This document shows, piece by piece, positions 8,922-16,685 of a stretch of 64,000 nt of DNA. The stretch comes from Hanamia caeni. GTDB lineage: Bacteria; Bacteroidota; Bacteroidia; Chitinophagales; Chitinophagaceae. Within the stretch, counting starts at the first letter, position 1. Each line of letters starts with the position of its first letter. The notes under the pieces were generated by a model. That model saw only the letters and a list, made by a program, of their open reading frames with translations, was not told where the DNA came from and searched no databases. The stretch spans positions 124,001 to 188,000 of the forward strand of contig NZ_RJJR01000009.1 in the NCBI RefSeq assembly GCF_003721595.1, read 5' to 3'. The translations under genes were made by a program, and so were the position numbers.

Positions 8922-10547
8922 ATGAAAGGATTGATGATGGATTATCCTCTTACCACCAACACCATTCTTGTATATGGGAACAAAGTGTTTCATCATAAAA
9001 AGATTATAACCTATCTACCCGATGGTTCGCGTCACGAATATAGTTTTGGCGAAATGTATCAACGTTGTAAAAAACTGGCGAATGCCCTGGTGAAAAAATT
9101 AGGTGTAAGCAAGGGAGATATAGTAGGTACTTTCGCCTGGAATCATGGCCCGCATGTTGAACTGTATTATGGAATTTCAGGAATGAGAGCAGTTTGCCAT
9201 ACCATAAACATCCGGTTGTCTGCCCAGCAAACAGAATACATTATCAATAATTCAGAAGATAAAGTAATTTTTGTAGATGCCACGCTGGCGCCGCTTTTGG
9301 AAAAAATTGCACCATTACTTGAAACAGTGGAGCATTATATTATTCTGAATGCCGGCAAAGATTTTAAAACCACATTGCCAAATATTATCCATTATGAAGA
9401 TTTGCTTTCAGAGCAAACCGCGGATTTTGAATGGCCTGAAATAAATGAGAATGAAGCCTGTGGCATGTGCTATACGAGCGGCACCACGGGCTTGCCCAAA
9501 GGCGTTTTATATTCGCACCGGTCTACGTTTTTACATGCTGCAACGATTCTTTCGCCAAATGCAGCCAATTGCAGCAGTAGCGATACTTACCTGCTGGTAG
9601 TACCGCAATTTCATGTAATGGCATGGGGCGCGCCTTTTATGTGTGTGCTTGCCGGCGCTAATATGATTATGCCTTCGTCAAACCTGCAGCCGGAAGCCAT
9701 TATAAAAATGCTGATAGCGGAAAAAGTTACGCTGGCAAATGGAGTTCCCTCAATATGGTTAGGCGTGTATGCCGCATTGAAAAAAAATCCTCCAAAAGAA
9801 AAGCTGGCGCTGAAAGAATATGCTGTAGGAGGTTCTGCACTTCCTGCGAGCCTTATCGAAAACTTTGAAAAAGATTTTGGAATAAAAGGACTACATGCCT
9901 GGGGAATGACAGAAACCTCGCCACTCGGCACTGCCAGCCGGCTGCAACCAAAACACGAACCTTTGTCCGAAAATGAAAAACTCAAAATACGCGCTAAACA
10001 GGGAATACCTTTTCCGGGAATAGAATTGCGCGTGGTAACTGAAGATGGCTCTGTTGCGCCATGGGATGGAAAAACTATGGGTGAATTACAGGTAAAAGGA
10101 GCATGGGTGGTAAATTCCTATTTCAAAACCAACAGCACGGAAAATTTTACTGATGACGGCTGGTTTAAAACCGGCGATGTGGTATCAATAGATGAAGATG
10201 GCTATATGGAAATTACCGATAGAACCAAAGACCTGATAAAAAGTGGCGGCGAATGGATATCGAGCGTAGCCCTGGAATCTGTAATTATGTCGCATCCCAA
10301 AATAAAAGAAGCTGCAGTTATCGCCATCCCTGATGCAAAATGGTCAGAAAGGCCGCTGGCAACCATCGTTTTGAAAAATGCAGATGACAAGCCTTCTGAT
10401 GAGGAATTGATAGAATTCTTATCACGCGACTTTGCGAAGTACCAGATACCCACCAGCTATGTATTTATCAATGAAGTGCCCAAAACCAGTGTGGGTAAGT
10501 TTGATAAAAAAGAATTAAGACGATTATATGCAGAAGGTAAATTGTAG
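8922..10547 (+). CDS. acyl-CoA synthetase (AMP-forming, long-chain type)
   Basis: This enzyme activates a fatty or aromatic acid to its CoA thioester through an acyl-adenylate. The P-loop-like signature YTSGTTGLPKG is at residues 184-194. WGMTETSPLG (adenylate core), the TGD-V hinge region and GGEWISS-ALE (C-terminal domain) follow in order. The length of 541 residues and the plant/alkane-type N-terminus resemble medium- to long-chain ligases; the exact substrate is not deducible. Start MKGLMMDYPLT is the first in-frame ATG. It converges with the carotenoid operon, 9 bases stop to stop. Confidence 0.9.
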   Translation: MKGLMMDYPLTTNTILVYGNKVFHHKKIITYLPDGSRHEYSFGEMYQRCKKLANALVKKLGVSKGDIVGTFAWNHGPHVELYYGISGMRAVCHTINIRLSAQQTEYIINNSEDKVIFVDATLAPLLEKIAPLLETVEHYIILNAGKDFKTTLPNIIHYEDLLSEQTADFEWPEINENEACGMCYTSGTTGLPKGVLYSHRSTFLHAATILSPNAANCSSSDTYLLVVPQFHVMAWGAPFMCVLAGANMIMPSSNLQPEAIIKMLIAEKVTLANGVPSIWLGVYAALKKNPPKEKLALKEYAVGGSALPASLIENFEKDFGIKGLHAWGMTETSPLGTASRLQPKHEPLSENEKLKIRAKQGIPFPGIELRVVTEDGSVAPWDGKTMGELQVKGAWVVNSYFKTNSTENFTDDGWFKTGDVVSIDEDGYMEITDRTKDLIKSGGEWISSVALESVIMSHPKIKEAAVIAIPDAKWSERPLATIVLKNADDKPSDEELIEFLSRDFAKYQIPTSYVFINEVPKTSVGKFDKKELRRLYAEGKL

Positions 10548-10556
10548 ATTGAACAC

Positions 10557-11282
10557 TCAATTGAATGCCGGGATTGTTTTATTGTTGTGAGATTTCCTGC
10601 GCCTGATTTTCAGAAACCATTTGTAAAACGCCAGGTTAAGCAGAAAAAGTTCGAATCCATAAAAAACATCTTCAAGAGGAATAGTAAACAAACGAATATT
10701 CATAATTTCTGTTGAGGTATAATTCACTACCGGATGTGGCAAGCCGGTGCCAGTAAGGATTCCATTCACAATCAAAAACGGAATCAAAAGAATAGCATAT
10801 ACCGTTACTGCTTTTCCGAACCATGTAACACGAAAAATATACTTTAGAAAAACACAAACAAAGCCGGTAGTAATAAAAGTGATTGAAGTATATAACCTTT
10901 CGCCATAAACAATGGCCCCGGCCATAAGCAAAACAAAAAGAATATTTACAAATGTTTTTTCATTTTTATCGCTCCATCTTAGCTCATAAAATTTAGTCAG
11001 ACAATAAAAGGTGAAAACACAACTGAACGGAATGCATATAAAAAAAAGTATTTCTTCAAGAGGAAGATTGAAAATATAAATTCCCACCAAATAAGTTGGG
11101 TCAAAACTCCATACACCTATTTCTGTAAAAACGGCATCCCAAATGATAAATGCTGTAGCAACTATAATTGATGCGGCGAAAAATTCTTTCCAGGTTTTAT
11201 AAAATTTTATTTTTGGATGAAAAGAAAAAAGAAGCGGAATGATGATGGTGAAAAAATCGATGAACAGGTAAAGAAATTTCAT
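10557..11282 (-). CDS. lycopene cyclase, CrtYcd (heterodimer-fusion) type
   Basis: This membrane enzyme converts lycopene to beta-carotene by forming beta-ionone rings. The 241 residues hold six to seven membrane helices. The two diagnostic repeats include FDPTYLVGIYIFNLPLEE, in which the PLEE motif lies at the membrane face, and a second IPLEDVFYGFELFLLNL near the C-terminus. These are the c and d halves fused in one chain, as is usual in Bacteroidota. It is the last gene of the crt operon and overlaps crtZ by 4 bases. The position after crtZ supports zeaxanthin as product. Confidence 0.88.
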   Translation of the reverse strand: MKFLYLFIDFFTIIIPLLFSFHPKIKFYKTWKEFFAASIIVATAFIIWDAVFTEIGVWSFDPTYLVGIYIFNLPLEEILFFICIPFSCVFTFYCLTKFYELRWSDKNEKTFVNILFVLLMAGAIVYGERLYTSITFITTGFVCVFLKYIFRVTWFGKAVTVYAILLIPFLIVNGILTGTGLPHPVVNYTSTEIMNIRLFTIPLEDVFYGFELFLLNLAFYKWFLKIRRRKSHNNKTIPAFN

Positions 11283-11752
11283 GTCGCCCTCTTTAATTTA
11301 AGTTCCCGAAAATATTTAAACGGAACCCACAGCATTCCAAAACATTCTCCATCTTCTTTTGAAAGATGCTTGTGATGCATCTTGTGCGCTCTTCTTATGG
11401 CTCTAAAATAAATATTATTGCTGTTTCGTAAAATTTTAAATCTCTGGTGAATAAAAATATCATGGATGATGAAATACGCAAATCCATAAAGAGTAATTCC
11501 AACACCAATCCAAAAAAGGAAATTATAATCGTTTTGACTGCCAAAAAACAAACACGCAATGCCGGGCAACGCAAATATTAAAAAAAAGAAATCATTATGT
11601 TCGATAAAACCATCCCCTTCTTTCTTATGATGGTCTTTGTGTAATTTCCATAATATTCCATGCATGATATATTTGTGAGCCAGCCATGCCACTGTTTCCA
11701 TTGCGACAAAAGCGGCCAAAACACAAAGTGCATTAATCAATATTGTTTGCAT
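11279..11752 (-). CDS. crtZ: beta-carotene hydroxylase
   Basis: This di-iron membrane hydroxylase adds 3-hydroxyl groups to beta-carotene, giving zeaxanthin. The four histidine clusters of the family are visible: HKYIMH, HKDHH, HDIFIHQ and HKMHHKH. The 157-residue length is standard for CrtZ. It overlaps the START-like gene upstream by 20 bases and the cyclase downstream by 4, so the three are translated from one message. A plain sterol desaturase is unlikely because of the small size and the operon context. Confidence 0.92.
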   Translation of the reverse strand: MQTILINALCVLAAFVAMETVAWLAHKYIMHGILWKLHKDHHKKEGDGFIEHNDFFFLIFALPGIACLFFGSQNDYNFLFWIGVGITLYGFAYFIIHDIFIHQRFKILRNSNNIYFRAIRRAHKMHHKHLSKEDGECFGMLWVPFKYFRELKLKRAT

Positions 11753-12212
11753 GTCTTGTAAAAATTTGATTCAAAATTTGTTTCCTGTAATTAAAGATGC
11801 CTTTCAGTTTTTTTCTCACAATTAAAAAATGCATCAACTGTCCTAAGACACCAAAAGGCAAGCCATATTGAACTGTATCTTTCATAAGCACGCCATCGTC
11901 CTTTTCCACAAAATCATGCGTGTGTTGCCATAACTGGTAAGGCCCCTTTATCTGCCTATCCGTGAATGAATATGGTTTATTCACGGACGTAATTTCTGTT
12001 TTCCAACCCAAGGGGATGTTCAGAAAAGGGCTCACTTTATATTTAATCAACATTCCATCGTAAATTTCTTTTCCCTTCACATCAGAAATTATTTTAAAAT
12101 TTAATTCCGGAGGTGTAATCACAGGAAGATTTTCTGCAGATGAAAAAAAATCCCAGGCTTTGTAAATACTTACCGGCAAAAACTGCTCTTCATGTAAAGA
12201 ATAAATTTTCAT
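11733..12212 (-). CDS. SRPBCC (START-like) protein of the carotenoid operon
   Basis: This is a 159-residue SRPBCC-fold protein. It has the N-terminal EEQFLPVSIYKAWDFFSSAENLPVITP pattern (as EEQFLPVS, AWDFFS, NLPVITPPEL), the central strand region PLGWKTEIT and the DTVQYGLPFGVLGQLMH segment that shapes the ligand cavity. Such proteins recur beside crtB/crtI in Bacteroidota and are presumed to bind a hydrophobic intermediate or assist cyclisation, but no activity is established. It sits 3 bases after idi and overlaps crtZ. Confidence 0.8.
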   Translation of the reverse strand: MKIYSLHEEQFLPVSIYKAWDFFSSAENLPVITPPELNFKIISDVKGKEIYDGMLIKYKVSPFLNIPLGWKTEITSVNKPYSFTDRQIKGPYQLWQHTHDFVEKDDGVLMKDTVQYGLPFGVLGQLMHFLIVRKKLKGIFNYRKQILNQIFTRHANNID

Positions 12213-12215
12213 GAG

Positions 12216-12743
12216 TTAAGCGCTTTTGTTTTCCTTTATTTTGCTTATCACCTTCGGTAAACAAATTTTTAGCCACGCAGAAAAATCTTCGGGATGACTC
12301 TTAATTGCAGCCGGTAAATCATCAAGAGAAATATATTTCCAATCTTTAGCCTCAGAGGGATTCAAGACCGGCTTCTCATCTGATGTTCCAAAAAATACCC
12401 GATCCAATTCATGTTCAATAAGACCGTTACCCAAACTAGCTTTATAAACAAAACTAAATTGATACTCTGTTTCACATTCCATACCCATTTCTTCTTTTAG
12501 CCGCTTTTTGATAGTTACATTAATATCTTCGCCATCAATAGGATGACTGCAGCAAGTATTCGTCCATAATCCACCCGAATGATATTTATTATCCGCGCGT
12601 TGCTGCAGAAGCAGTTCTTCCTTTGAATTAAAAATAAACACTGAAAAAGCACGATGGAGGCGCCCTGAGAGATGCGCGGGCATTTTTTCCATCAGTCCGA
12701 TTTCGTTATCATGCTCATCTACCAATATTAAAAGTTCATTCAT
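12216..12743 (-). CDS. idi: isopentenyl-diphosphate delta-isomerase, type I
   Basis: This enzyme interconverts IPP and DMAPP and so feeds the prenyl chain for carotenoids. The 175-residue protein carries the Nudix-like type I fold. LVDEHDNEIG opens the domain, HRAFSVFIFN follows, the active-site cysteine lies in TNTCCSHP, and the metal and acid residues lie in KRLKEEMGM and HELDRVF. The isomerase lies inside the crt operon, 10 bases after the small exported protein gene, which suggests it is tuned to pigment production rather than general isoprenoid supply. Confidence 0.94.
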   Translation of the reverse strand: MNELLILVDEHDNEIGLMEKMPAHLSGRLHRAFSVFIFNSKEELLLQQRADNKYHSGGLWTNTCCSHPIDGEDINVTIKKRLKEEMGMECETEYQFSFVYKASLGNGLIEHELDRVFFGTSDEKPVLNPSEAKDWKYISLDDLPAAIKSHPEDFSAWLKICLPKVISKIKENKSA

Positions 12744-12753
12744 ATTTTTTGTT

Positions 12754-13257
12754 TTATAACCCCAGTTGCCTTTTCTTTTCTGCGTCGATATAATTGGAAT
12801 TTCTAAGATAAGGCTTCAAAAATTGTTTCAATTGCGCATCTTCAATTCCTGAAAAAGAATTTTCTAAAAATACCCTATCCGGTTTAATACTTTCATCGTA
12901 ACCGAGGAAAGAAGGCAAATGCGTTTGCATATTAAATCTTAAAAAAATGAGTTCAATATTTTTTCCATCTACTTTGATTGCATCTTCTAAAATTTTTTTT
13001 CCTTTTTTAAAATAAGAAAATTTAGAAAAAGGATTAATCACATGTTTAGCCATCATCATAATGGCGCTGGCCTTATAGCCTGCATAGAGCGGATAATTGC
13101 TTTCATTATAAGGCGACAAAAGATGAATCAATTTATTGCATGCAGATTCATTGGCAACTGATTTTTCATAAAGCGCTCTTATTTCACTTAACGGCGGTTC
13201 TTTGGCGAAAGAAAACGCGCTGATGAATAGTAAAGCAATAAATAACCCCGATTTCAT
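12754..13257 (-). CDS. small exported protein of the carotenoid operon, function unknown
   Basis: I cannot name a family. From the preferred start (MKSGLFIALLFISAFSFAK) the protein is 167 residues with a clean Sec signal peptide, so it should be periplasmic. The rest is helical and rich in Lys, Asn and aromatic residues, with segments such as YPLYAGYKASAIMMMAKHV and GKKILEDAIKVDGKNIELIFLRFNMQ (shortened here to GKKILEDAIKVD and LIFLRFNMQ). This pattern resembles a small TPR-like helical repeat. An upstream in-frame start at 13278 would overlap crtB and put seven extra residues before the signal, so the later start is better. It lies between crtB and idi. Confidence 0.7.
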   Translation of the reverse strand: MKSGLFIALLFISAFSFAKEPPLSEIRALYEKSVANESACNKLIHLLSPYNESNYPLYAGYKASAIMMMAKHVINPFSKFSYFKKGKKILEDAIKVDGKNIELIFLRFNMQTHLPSFLGYDESIKPDRVFLENSFSGIEDAQLKQFLKPYLRNSNYIDAEKKRQLGL

Positions 13258-13270
13258 TTCCGTACTTTTT

Positions 13271-14107
13271 TCATACAAGATTCATTTTATTGACTATAAG
13301 GCTATTTACCATAAGGCCAAACTTTTTACCGTTATTAATCCTGATTCTTTCATGTAAAATGCGATGCGCCGGCAATTTTTTTATTTTATTAAAAAGAGCC
13401 ATATAATAAACATATGCAAGGTAAACACCAGCCTTTGAAGAATTTGGTAATTTTTTTATTCCTGAAAGTGCCGACTTAAAATCATGTTCTATATCGTGTT
13501 CTATCTGGCTTTTTACATCGCTGCTAAAGCTGCTCATAGTTACATTCGGAAAATAAATTCTTCCTAACACCGCGTAATCATCCTTCATATCTCTCAAAAA
13601 ATTTACCTTTTGAAAAGCCGCACCCAACTTCATCGCAAAGGGCTTAAGCTCTTCATACAATCCTGGTTTTTCTGCTGTGAAAACACATAAGCACATTAGT
13701 CCAACTACTTCCGCAGAACCCAAAATATACTGCTGGTATTTTTCATGTGTATAATCGACTTTCTGCAAGTCCATTTCCATGCTTTTCAAAAAAACATCTA
13801 TCAATTCCAGCGGAATCCCGTATTTATTTACTATATCCTGGAAGGCATTGAGGACAGGATTGATAGAAATTTTGTATTCAATAGCTTCGTACGTTTTGAT
13901 TCTAAACTCATCTAATAGTTTCTTCTGGTCATAACCTGAAAAGCTGTCCACAATTTCATCAGCCAGCCTTACAAATCCATAGATGGAATAAATCGAATCG
14001 CGCAAACTGTGATTTAAAAAATGGATTCCCAACGAAAAACTGGTGCTGTAAGTTTTTGTGGTGTGCCTGCAAATATCCACCGAAAGTTTGTCAAATATCG
14101 ACTTCAT
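13271..14107 (-). CDS. crtB: phytoene synthase
   Basis: This enzyme condenses two GGPP molecules to phytoene, the first committed carotenoid step. The squalene/phytoene synthase fold is evident across 278 residues. The first Asp-rich motif appears as LADEIVD (~residues 48-54) and the second as RDMKDD in the FLRDMKDDYAVLGR segment. Both motifs bind the diphosphate-Mg clusters, and both are intact. It overlaps crtI by 17 bases, indicating translational coupling. Squalene synthase is excluded only by context. Confidence 0.93.
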   Translation of the reverse strand: MKSIFDKLSVDICRHTTKTYSTSFSLGIHFLNHSLRDSIYSIYGFVRLADEIVDSFSGYDQKKLLDEFRIKTYEAIEYKISINPVLNAFQDIVNKYGIPLELIDVFLKSMEMDLQKVDYTHEKYQQYILGSAEVVGLMCLCVFTAEKPGLYEELKPFAMKLGAAFQKVNFLRDMKDDYAVLGRIYFPNVTMSSFSSDVKSQIEHDIEHDFKSALSGIKKLPNSSKAGVYLAYVYYMALFNKIKKLPAHRILHERIRINNGKKFGLMVNSLIVNKMNLV

Positions 14108-15593
14108 ACTTTTTGCTTTTTAAATATTTTAATAATTCATTTGAAGCTATTTTTCCTGAAATAAGCGACGGCGGCACCCCTGGCCCTGGAACCGTAAGCT
14201 GCCCGGCATAAAACAGATTTTTAATTTTTTTATTCCTGATTTTTGGCTTTAAAAATGCCGTTTGGCGTAACGTATTTGCAAGGCCATACGCATTGCCTTT
14301 ATAGGCATTGTAATCATCTATAAAATCATTAATGCAATAGCTGCTTTTGTAATCAATAAAATCCTGTAAGTCCTCACCAAGATAATTTTCCAACCGTTTA
14401 ATCATAATCGCAAAATATTTTTCCCGAATAGAGGCCTCATCTTTTAATCCAGGTGCAATTGGCATTAAAAAAAATAAGTTTTCATGTCCCTCGGGTGCAA
14501 CTGTGTTATCCGATTGAGAAGGGCAACACACATAAAACAAAGGCTTTGCAGGCCATGAAGGAGATTTGTAAATCTCAACCGAATGCGGGTACAGCGCTTC
14601 TTCAAAAAATAAGGTGTGATGCCCGATATGGCGAATTCTTTTTGAAAGGCCCACATAAAAAATCAGTGACGAAGGTGCAAAGGTTTTTTTCTGCCAATAG
14701 CTCTCATCATAATTTTTATATTCTTTCGGAAGCAAATATTCTTCAACGTGATGGTAATCTGCTGAGGCGATAATTGCGTCGAAATCAAGTTCTATGCCGT
14801 CCACTGTTATGCTGTGTGCAAGATTTTGGTGCACATTGATTTTATCCACCGTGGAATTAAAATAAAATGAAACGTTTTGATTCCTGCAAATAGATACGAT
14901 GGATTGAACCACTCTCCCGAAACCGCCATTCATTGGATACCAGGTTCCCAGTTTTAAGCCGGCGTAATTCATGAGACTATACAAGGCAGGCGATTGCTGC
15001 GGCATAGCCCCTAAAAATAAAACAGGAAATTCCATCAAGGCGATAAGATCCGGATGGGAAAAAAACTTTCTTACATGTTTACTAAAGGATGAGAAGATTT
15101 GCAGACTCAGAGCCTGTTTTAAAATTTTTGAATCCGCAAACTCGAACATAGAATTACCAGGCATGTAAACCAGGTTTTCCATCGCGGCTTCATACTTATG
15201 GCGCGCTTCCTGCATAAAGCTGTCTAACCGATCTGCGCTTCCAGGATCGGTTTTTTCAAACAAATCCCTTAGCTGCGCATAGTTAGTGGGAATGCTCATT
15301 TTTCTTCCCCCGGCCAACACTACATCAAACGAAGGATCTAATAATTTCAGACTATACCAATCGGAAGTTTGATACCCAAAATCATTAAAAAAGCGCTCGA
15401 ACACATCAGGCATCCAATACCAGCTTGGTCCCATATCAAATAAGTACCCTTCGTTCGTTTCTAACTGACGTGCCCGTCCTCCCGCAGTCGCGTTTTTTTC
15501 AAACACATGAACTTCATGGCCAGCTTCAGAAAGATATGCCGCTGCACTTAAACCCGAGAAGCCCGCCCCTATGACCGCTATTTTTGCCATCAA
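14091..15593 (-). CDS. crtI: phytoene desaturase (CrtI type)
   Basis: This FAD-dependent desaturase turns phytoene into lycopene in several steps. The N-terminal dinucleotide-binding motif GAGFSG is at residues 9-14, followed by the EKNATAGGRARQ continuation. The C-terminal FAD segment FYAGQLTVPGPGVPPSLISG closes the cofactor site and is characteristic of CrtI. The 500-residue length is normal. Its first ATG overlaps the stop of the CarH-like gene by 4 bases, so regulator and desaturase share one message. Confidence 0.93.
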   Translation of the reverse strand: MMAKIAVIGAGFSGLSAAAYLSEAGHEVHVFEKNATAGGRARQLETNEGYLFDMGPSWYWMPDVFERFFNDFGYQTSDWYSLKLLDPSFDVVLAGGRKMSIPTNYAQLRDLFEKTDPGSADRLDSFMQEARHKYEAAMENLVYMPGNSMFEFADSKILKQALSLQIFSSFSKHVRKFFSHPDLIALMEFPVLFLGAMPQQSPALYSLMNYAGLKLGTWYPMNGGFGRVVQSIVSICRNQNVSFYFNSTVDKINVHQNLAHSITVDGIELDFDAIIASADYHHVEEYLLPKEYKNYDESYWQKKTFAPSSLIFYVGLSKRIRHIGHHTLFFEEALYPHSVEIYKSPSWPAKPLFYVCCPSQSDNTVAPEGHENLFFLMPIAPGLKDEASIREKYFAIMIKRLENYLGEDLQDFIDYKSSYCINDFIDDYNAYKGNAYGLANTLRQTAFLKPKIRNKKIKNLFYAGQLTVPGPGVPPSLISGKIASNELLKYLKSKKYEVDI

Positions 15594-16516
15594 CTCTTGT
15601 TTATATTTTTATCATTATATTTAAACGAATATTCAGATAATGCTAATTGCAGGTTCTCCATTGAAGAAAGCACTTCAAAATTTTTATTCAATTTTATGGA
15701 TTGTAATTGTTTAGCATCGGCAGCAATTTTTATATTCTTATTTTTGAACCGGCGGCCCAGGTCATTCATATATTCTCCCAGCACCTCTTTTGAATCATTG
15801 TGGGTTAAAAATAAAAGCAGATTGTCAGGATTGGTAATCGCTGCTGCCTCCACTACTGACTGTAGTGGCACATTTGAACCAAGATAGACAGATTTGAAGC
15901 CTTCTTTCCGGATTAAATAATGGCTAAAGAGCAAACCAATTTCGTGAAATTCATTTTCGGGTAAAAAAAGTAGCCATGAATTTTTTTTATCGTTGCCGGC
16001 CGGTAACGAATCAATAAGGGTGAATAATTTCTGCCGGATAATATTACTGATAAAATGCTCTGCAGCAGGAAGTATAAGATTTGTAGCCCACATCAAACCG
16101 ATGCGCTTTAGCATTGGATAAATAACTTTAAGATAGCTTCCCTCTACTCCATATTTAACCAGGCAATGACTTATTAATTTATCGAAATTTATCTCATCAA
16201 AATTCATTCCTGCAGCTATCAATTGCAATATGAAATATTCGTGGGTATCGATATTCTCTTCTGATGGCCGCAATCGCTGTTCTAATAATTCAAACAGTTT
16301 TTTATCAGACATTGTACTTATTTCAGAAATTTTATAATTCGCCTGCACCAGGCTAACAATATTTAACAAGCGCCTTAACTGGTCATTGTCGTAATAGCGC
16401 GTATTTCCTTCAGAACGGCCAGGTGAAAGTGCATTATATCTTTGCTCCCAAATCCGTATCGTGTGCGGTTTGATACCCGAAAAGTTTGAAAGCTGAGAAA
16501 TAGAAAATAGATTCAT
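15590..16516 (-). CDS. MerR-family, cobalamin-binding photoreceptor-repressor (CarH-like)
   Basis: The 308-residue regulator has an N-terminal MerR winged helix (ISQLSNFSGIKPHTIRIWEQ, then RYNALSPGRSEGNTRYY). A four-helix bundle follows with the light-sensing signature W-x9-EH (W143, E153, H154), then a Rossmann-like B12 domain with the ligand motif E-x-H-x-x-G (H191). In characterised CarH proteins adenosylcobalamin holds a DNA-bound tetramer in the dark and light releases it; here this is inferred. The start is the ATG at 16516. A TTG seven codons farther out lies inside the promoter and would precede the transcription start. It is the first gene of the crt operon. Confidence 0.9.
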   Translation of the reverse strand: MNLFSISQLSNFSGIKPHTIRIWEQRYNALSPGRSEGNTRYYDNDQLRRLLNIVSLVQANYKISEISTMSDKKLFELLEQRLRPSEENIDTHEYFILQLIAAGMNFDEINFDKLISHCLVKYGVEGSYLKVIYPMLKRIGLMWATNLILPAAEHFISNIIRQKLFTLIDSLPAGNDKKNSWLLFLPENEFHEIGLLFSHYLIRKEGFKSVYLGSNVPLQSVVEAAAITNPDNLLLFLTHNDSKEVLGEYMNDLGRRFKNKNIKIAADAKQLQSIKLNKNFEVLSSMENLQLALSEYSFKYNDKNINKS

Positions 16517-16549
16517 TTGTTTAAATAATATCAAATATATTTAAACAAA
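16516..16549. promoter_or_regulatory. 12-bp inverted repeat, candidate CarH operator
   Basis: The arms at 16516-16527 and 16538-16549 are perfect complements (TTTGTTTAAATA and its reverse complement) with a 10-bp centre. The repeat abuts the CarH-like start codon and covers the -7 element, so a bound protein would block RNA polymerase. The layout suits autorepression of the crt operon. Confidence 0.7.
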
Positions 16550-16562
16550 ATGAAAAGGCAAA
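16532..16562 (-). promoter_or_regulatory. crt operon promoter, Bacteroidota consensus
   Basis: On the minus strand, TTTG (16559-16562) is separated by exactly 19 bases from TATATTTG (16532-16539). This matches the TTTG-N19-TAnnTTTG consensus of Bacteroidota primary sigma factors without mismatch. The expected start of transcription falls about 10 bases before the CarH-like ATG, giving a very short leader. Confidence 0.8.
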
Positions 16563-16685
16563 ATTTTGTTTCAGATTTAATACGAGCTGCATTTTTTAAG
16601 TAAAGCAGCAATGAGCATCAGTTTTTTTACGCGCAACCCATTATCTAACCTAAAAAATAAAATCCCTCTTTTTGTTCGTCTACTA

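Noticed and set aside
16517..16534. TTG start of the CarH-like gene at 16534.
   Set aside because: It lies between the -7 box and the expected transcription start and would not be in the message.
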